From the NCBI GenBank assembly GCA_017619275.1, contig JAFZSR010000060.1, forward strand, positions 1 to 53,560: a stretch of 53,560 nucleotides of DNA, in the 5' to 3' direction. This document shows, piece after piece, positions 51,558 to 53,560 of this stretch (position 1 is its first letter; every line of letters starts with the position of its first letter). The notes beneath the pieces are model-generated. The model was not told the DNA's origin, did no database searches, and saw nothing but the letters and a program-made list of their open reading frames with translations. The translations under genes were made by a program, and so were the position numbers. This DNA is from Prevotella sp. GTDB taxonomy: Bacteria; Bacteroidota; Bacteroidia; Bacteroidales; Bacteroidaceae.

Positions 51558-52643
51558 ATGAAACAGACCAGACTGATTATCGCCGGCGGATTCCTTGGTG
51601 CCGGCAAGACCACCCTGATATGGGATGTGGCGCAGCGGCTGATGGCCAAGGGACTGCGCGTGGGACTGATTACCAACGACCAGGCGCCGGAGCTGGTGGA
51701 CAGCCGACTGCTGCGGCAGGCCAACCTGCAGGTGAAGGAGGTGGCGGGAAGCTGCTTCTGCTGCAACTTCGACGGCTTTACGAATGCCATCAAAGGGCTT
51801 CGCAAGGAGGTGGAGGCCGATGTAATCCTGGCAGAGCCCGTGGGTAGCTGTGCCGACCTTACCGCCACCATCATCCGTCCGCTGAAGAAGTACCTCGACA
51901 CCGAGGTGCTCGTGTCGCCCCTGACAGGCCTCTCCGACCCCATGCGCCTGAAGTCGATTCTTTACGGTGGCGACGGCGGGTTGCACGAGGATGCCGCCTA
52001 TATCTACCGCAAGCAGTTGGAGGAGAGCGAGGTAATTCTCATCACTAAGACCGACCTGCTGACGGAGGCCGAACTGGAGAAGCTGAAGAAGGACACACAG
52101 ACCTGCTTCCCCCACACCACGGTGATGACCGCCAGCGTGCAGAACGGCATCGGTGTGATGGAATGGCTCAACGAGGTGGCCAACCGTCAGGGCAGCGGAA
52201 AGAAAATCCTCGACATCGACTACGACAAGTACGCCCACGGCGAGGCTGTCCTTGGCTGGCTCAACGGCACCGTGGCCGTCAGCAGCAGCACCCCCGCCTA
52301 CTGGGACACGCTGTTGAAGGACATCATGAACGGACTGGCCCGGGCGGTGAAGAAGGAGAAGCTGCGCGTTGGACATATCAAGGTGATTGCCGAAGACGGC
52401 CCGCAATATGCTGTTGGCAACATCACGGGCGACGCTGCTACCCTGCAACTGCGCGGAACGGCTGGCACGGGCCAGAACCTGAAGCTCATCGTCAACGCCC
52501 GCGTAGAGACCACCCCCGAACACCTGAACGAGCTGGTAAAGGACGTGCTCGCCGCCGCCATCGACGACCAGTACGACAACGAAATCCTCGCCTGGCGGTT
52601 CCTGCAGCCGGGACGGCCGAATCCGACGCACCGCATCGTTTAA
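51558..52643 (+). CDS. CobW/COG0523-family GTPase (putative metallochaperone)
   Basis: 361 aa from the ATG at 51558, 4 nt after the aquaporin stop. Walker A 'GGFLGAGKTT' near residue 10, the metal-binding 'GSCFCCNF' (CxCC) near 67-74, 'LAEPVGSCAD' at the switch, and 'TKTDL' for guanine recognition. COG0523 proteins deliver or store zinc, cobalt or nickel using GTP. The 'ILYGGDGGLHEDAAYIYRKQLEESEVILITK' region is complete. Which metal, or metalloid, it handles is not evident; the operon suggests stress by a toxic metalloid or metal. Confidence 0.88.
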   Translation: MKQTRLIIAGGFLGAGKTTLIWDVAQRLMAKGLRVGLITNDQAPELVDSRLLRQANLQVKEVAGSCFCCNFDGFTNAIKGLRKEVEADVILAEPVGSCADLTATIIRPLKKYLDTEVLVSPLTGLSDPMRLKSILYGGDGGLHEDAAYIYRKQLEESEVILITKTDLLTEAELEKLKKDTQTCFPHTTVMTASVQNGIGVMEWLNEVANRQGSGKKILDIDYDKYAHGEAVLGWLNGTVAVSSSTPAYWDTLLKDIMNGLARAVKKEKLRVGHIKVIAEDGPQYAVGNITGDAATLQLRGTAGTGQNLKLIVNARVETTPEHLNELVKDVLAAAIDDQYDNEILAWRFLQPGRPNPTHRIV

Positions 52644-52655
52644 ACCCCGAAAGCA

Positions 52656-53162
52656 ATGAGAACAATCACGAAAACCCTATTGCTATGTCTTGCCCTACTC
52701 ATGGGCGTAACCACAATGAATGCACGAAAGCATGGCATCAAGGTGCTGGTGCTTTGTACCGGCAACACCTGTCGCAGTCAGATGGCCCACGGTCTGCTCG
52801 AGTCATACGGCAAGGACCTCGCCGTCTATTCAGGCGGTGTCAAGGCCGAGCCTCGCGTCAACCCCAAAGCCGTGATGGTGATGCGGGAAATGGGCATCGA
52901 CATCAGCGACCATAAGCCCTGCCAGGTCGACGAGTACATGGATGAGGACTGGGACTATGTCATCACCGTGTGCGACAATGCCGACAAGACCTGTCCCGTC
53001 TTTCGGGGCAATGTGAAGCACCGCCTCCACATTCCTTTTGAAGACCCAAGCAAGGTGACCGAAGGCTCCTACGAGTTCAGGATGAACGAGTACCGCCGCA
53101 TCCGCGACGAAATCAACGACAAGTTCTTCAAACTCTATTGTGACATGGAGGAGCGGAAGTAA
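52656..53162 (+). CDS. ArsC-like low-molecular-weight phosphatase-fold protein with signal peptide
   Basis: 168 aa. The catalytic loop 'CTGNTCRS' (C-x5-R-S) and a downstream redox pair 'VCDNADKTC' match thioredoxin-coupled arsenate reductases of the LMW-PTP fold. 'FRGNVKHRLHIPFEDPSKV' with the conserved 'DP' follows. Unusually, an N-terminal stretch 'MRTITKTLLLCLALLMGVTTMNA' looks like a cleavable signal peptide, which would place the enzyme in the periplasm, away from cytoplasmic thioredoxin. A later ATG just before the domain is not evident. It follows the COG0523 gene by 12 nt. Confidence 0.85.
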   Translation: MRTITKTLLLCLALLMGVTTMNARKHGIKVLVLCTGNTCRSQMAHGLLESYGKDLAVYSGGVKAEPRVNPKAVMVMREMGIDISDHKPCQVDEYMDEDWDYVITVCDNADKTCPVFRGNVKHRLHIPFEDPSKVTEGSYEFRMNEYRRIRDEINDKFFKLYCDMEERK

Positions 53163-53392
53163 CCACACATTTTGCTTAGGCTCGAAAAATGTTTTGCGTA
53201 TGCGCAAACGGTCGAAAAGAGGGTGTGTCTTAATCGGCAAATCCTCTTTTCTGCTTCTCCCTATAACAACAAAAAGCCGCCAGTAAGGCATGATTGCTAT
53301 TTGCCCTTTTCCACCTTTTCTCCCGTCAGATGATCCGGAATGCGGCCTTGTAGCCCCATATTTGGCCTGAGGGGGGGGTAAAAAGGGGGCTG
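53163..53392. other. Intergenic region before the transposase fragment
   Basis: No gene is supported. A small palindrome, tttgcg-tatg-cgcaaa (53194-53209), lies 31 bp past the arsC stop and could end that transcript. A run of eight G and a second G-run near 53371-53390 lie next to the transposase stop and may belong to the element's end. Terminal inverted repeats could not be checked because the other end is outside the window. Confidence 0.5.
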
Positions 53393-53560
53393 TTATGCCG
53401 CCCTTTTCATCGTTGCAATCATTTTCTTGATGTTGAAGGCCGTGGCGAAGAAGGCAAAGTCCATGGTGACCTTGTCCTTGCCGAAATGGCGGAAGCGTTT
53501 GTACTGCATGTCGTATTTTACCTGCCCGAAGACGGCCTCCGGCTCTATGGGGCGTTTGGA
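53393..53560 (-). mobile_element. IS1182-like transposase, C-terminal fragment (runs off the window)
   Basis: The minus strand reads 55 residues and a stop: 'IEPEAVFGQVKYDMQYKRFRHFGKDK...MDFAFFATAFNIKKM'. This is the C-terminal DDE segment of IS1182-family transposases, with the catalytic Glu in 'EPEAVFGQ'. The frame is open to the window end, so the rest lies to the right. It marks the arsC-side boundary as a possible insertion site. Confidence 0.88.

Noticed and set aside
50732-51943. 403-codon minus-strand frame opposite the aquaporin and GTPase genes
   Set aside because: Spans two well-identified genes on the other strand and has low-complexity antisense composition.

Overview
This looks like a chromosomal segment of a Bacteroidales bacterium, most likely Prevotella or Segatella-like. 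The reasons are promoters of the TAnnTTTG / TTG type, almost no Shine-Dalgarno sequences, a hybrid two-component regulator, Bacteroidetes-type TssD tube proteins, a PL11 rhamnogalacturonan lyase, and secreted proteins ending in a short 'DLQGR...GLYI.NGKK' tail. The genus is an inference from these family resemblances. No tRNA, rRNA or CRISPR array was seen.

Layout. 1-8.6 kb: short repeats, then a hybrid histidine kinase/AraC regulator, a secreted GH13 amylase (neopullulanase/SusA type) and a large secreted protein of unknown role. 8.6-15.2 kb: a minus-strand run lepA, Crp-family regulator, metY and a TonB-receptor-like outer-membrane protein. 15.4-38.1 kb: a 22.7-kb minus-strand type VI secretion (T6SS) operon with one good promoter at 38233-38262. 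38.4-44.7 kb: a pectin (RG-I) lyase with a small peptide gene, and a divergent lipoprotein/esterase pair. 44.8-48.2 kb: a minus-strand run of Sel1-repeat protein, MFS exporter, metallo-beta-lactamase-fold enzyme and HAD phosphatase. 48.3-50.5 kb: a DUF2271 protein and an M6 protease. 50.7-53.2 kb: an operon of aquaglyceroporin, COG0523 GTPase and exported ArsC-like protein. The right edge holds the 3' end of an IS1182-like transposase.

The main result is the T6SS operon. In transcription order it encodes TssB, TssC, four TssD/Hcp-like proteins, a PEGA-type periplasmic protein, VgrG, a separate beta-helix spike protein, a DUF4280 PAAR-like tip, a divergent ribosome-recycling-factor (RRF) paralogue, an E1-like enzyme, TssG, TssK, TssE, TssF, a ubiquitin-like protein ending in Gly, an E2-like enzyme with HPN motif and catalytic Cys, two exported coiled-coil proteins, and a membrane protein with lipobox, VWA-like domain, RING-H2 finger and FHA-like domain. 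So a complete-looking Ubl-E1-E2-RING(E3) cascade lies inside the core genes of a contractile secretion system. The ubl start is 1 nt from the tssF stop. No ClpV/TssH, no TssJLM, no recognisable TssN/O/P/Q, no JAB deubiquitinase and no obvious toxin/immunity pair were seen in the operon. I infer that protein conjugation regulates, assembles or recycles this machine, and that the last three genes form its membrane anchor. This is a sequence-based hypothesis.

A second theme is small simple or palindromic repeats that have entered coding sequence in frame (amylase, RING protein, RG lyase, MFS exporter), plus two 21-bp-period repeats in intergenic DNA.
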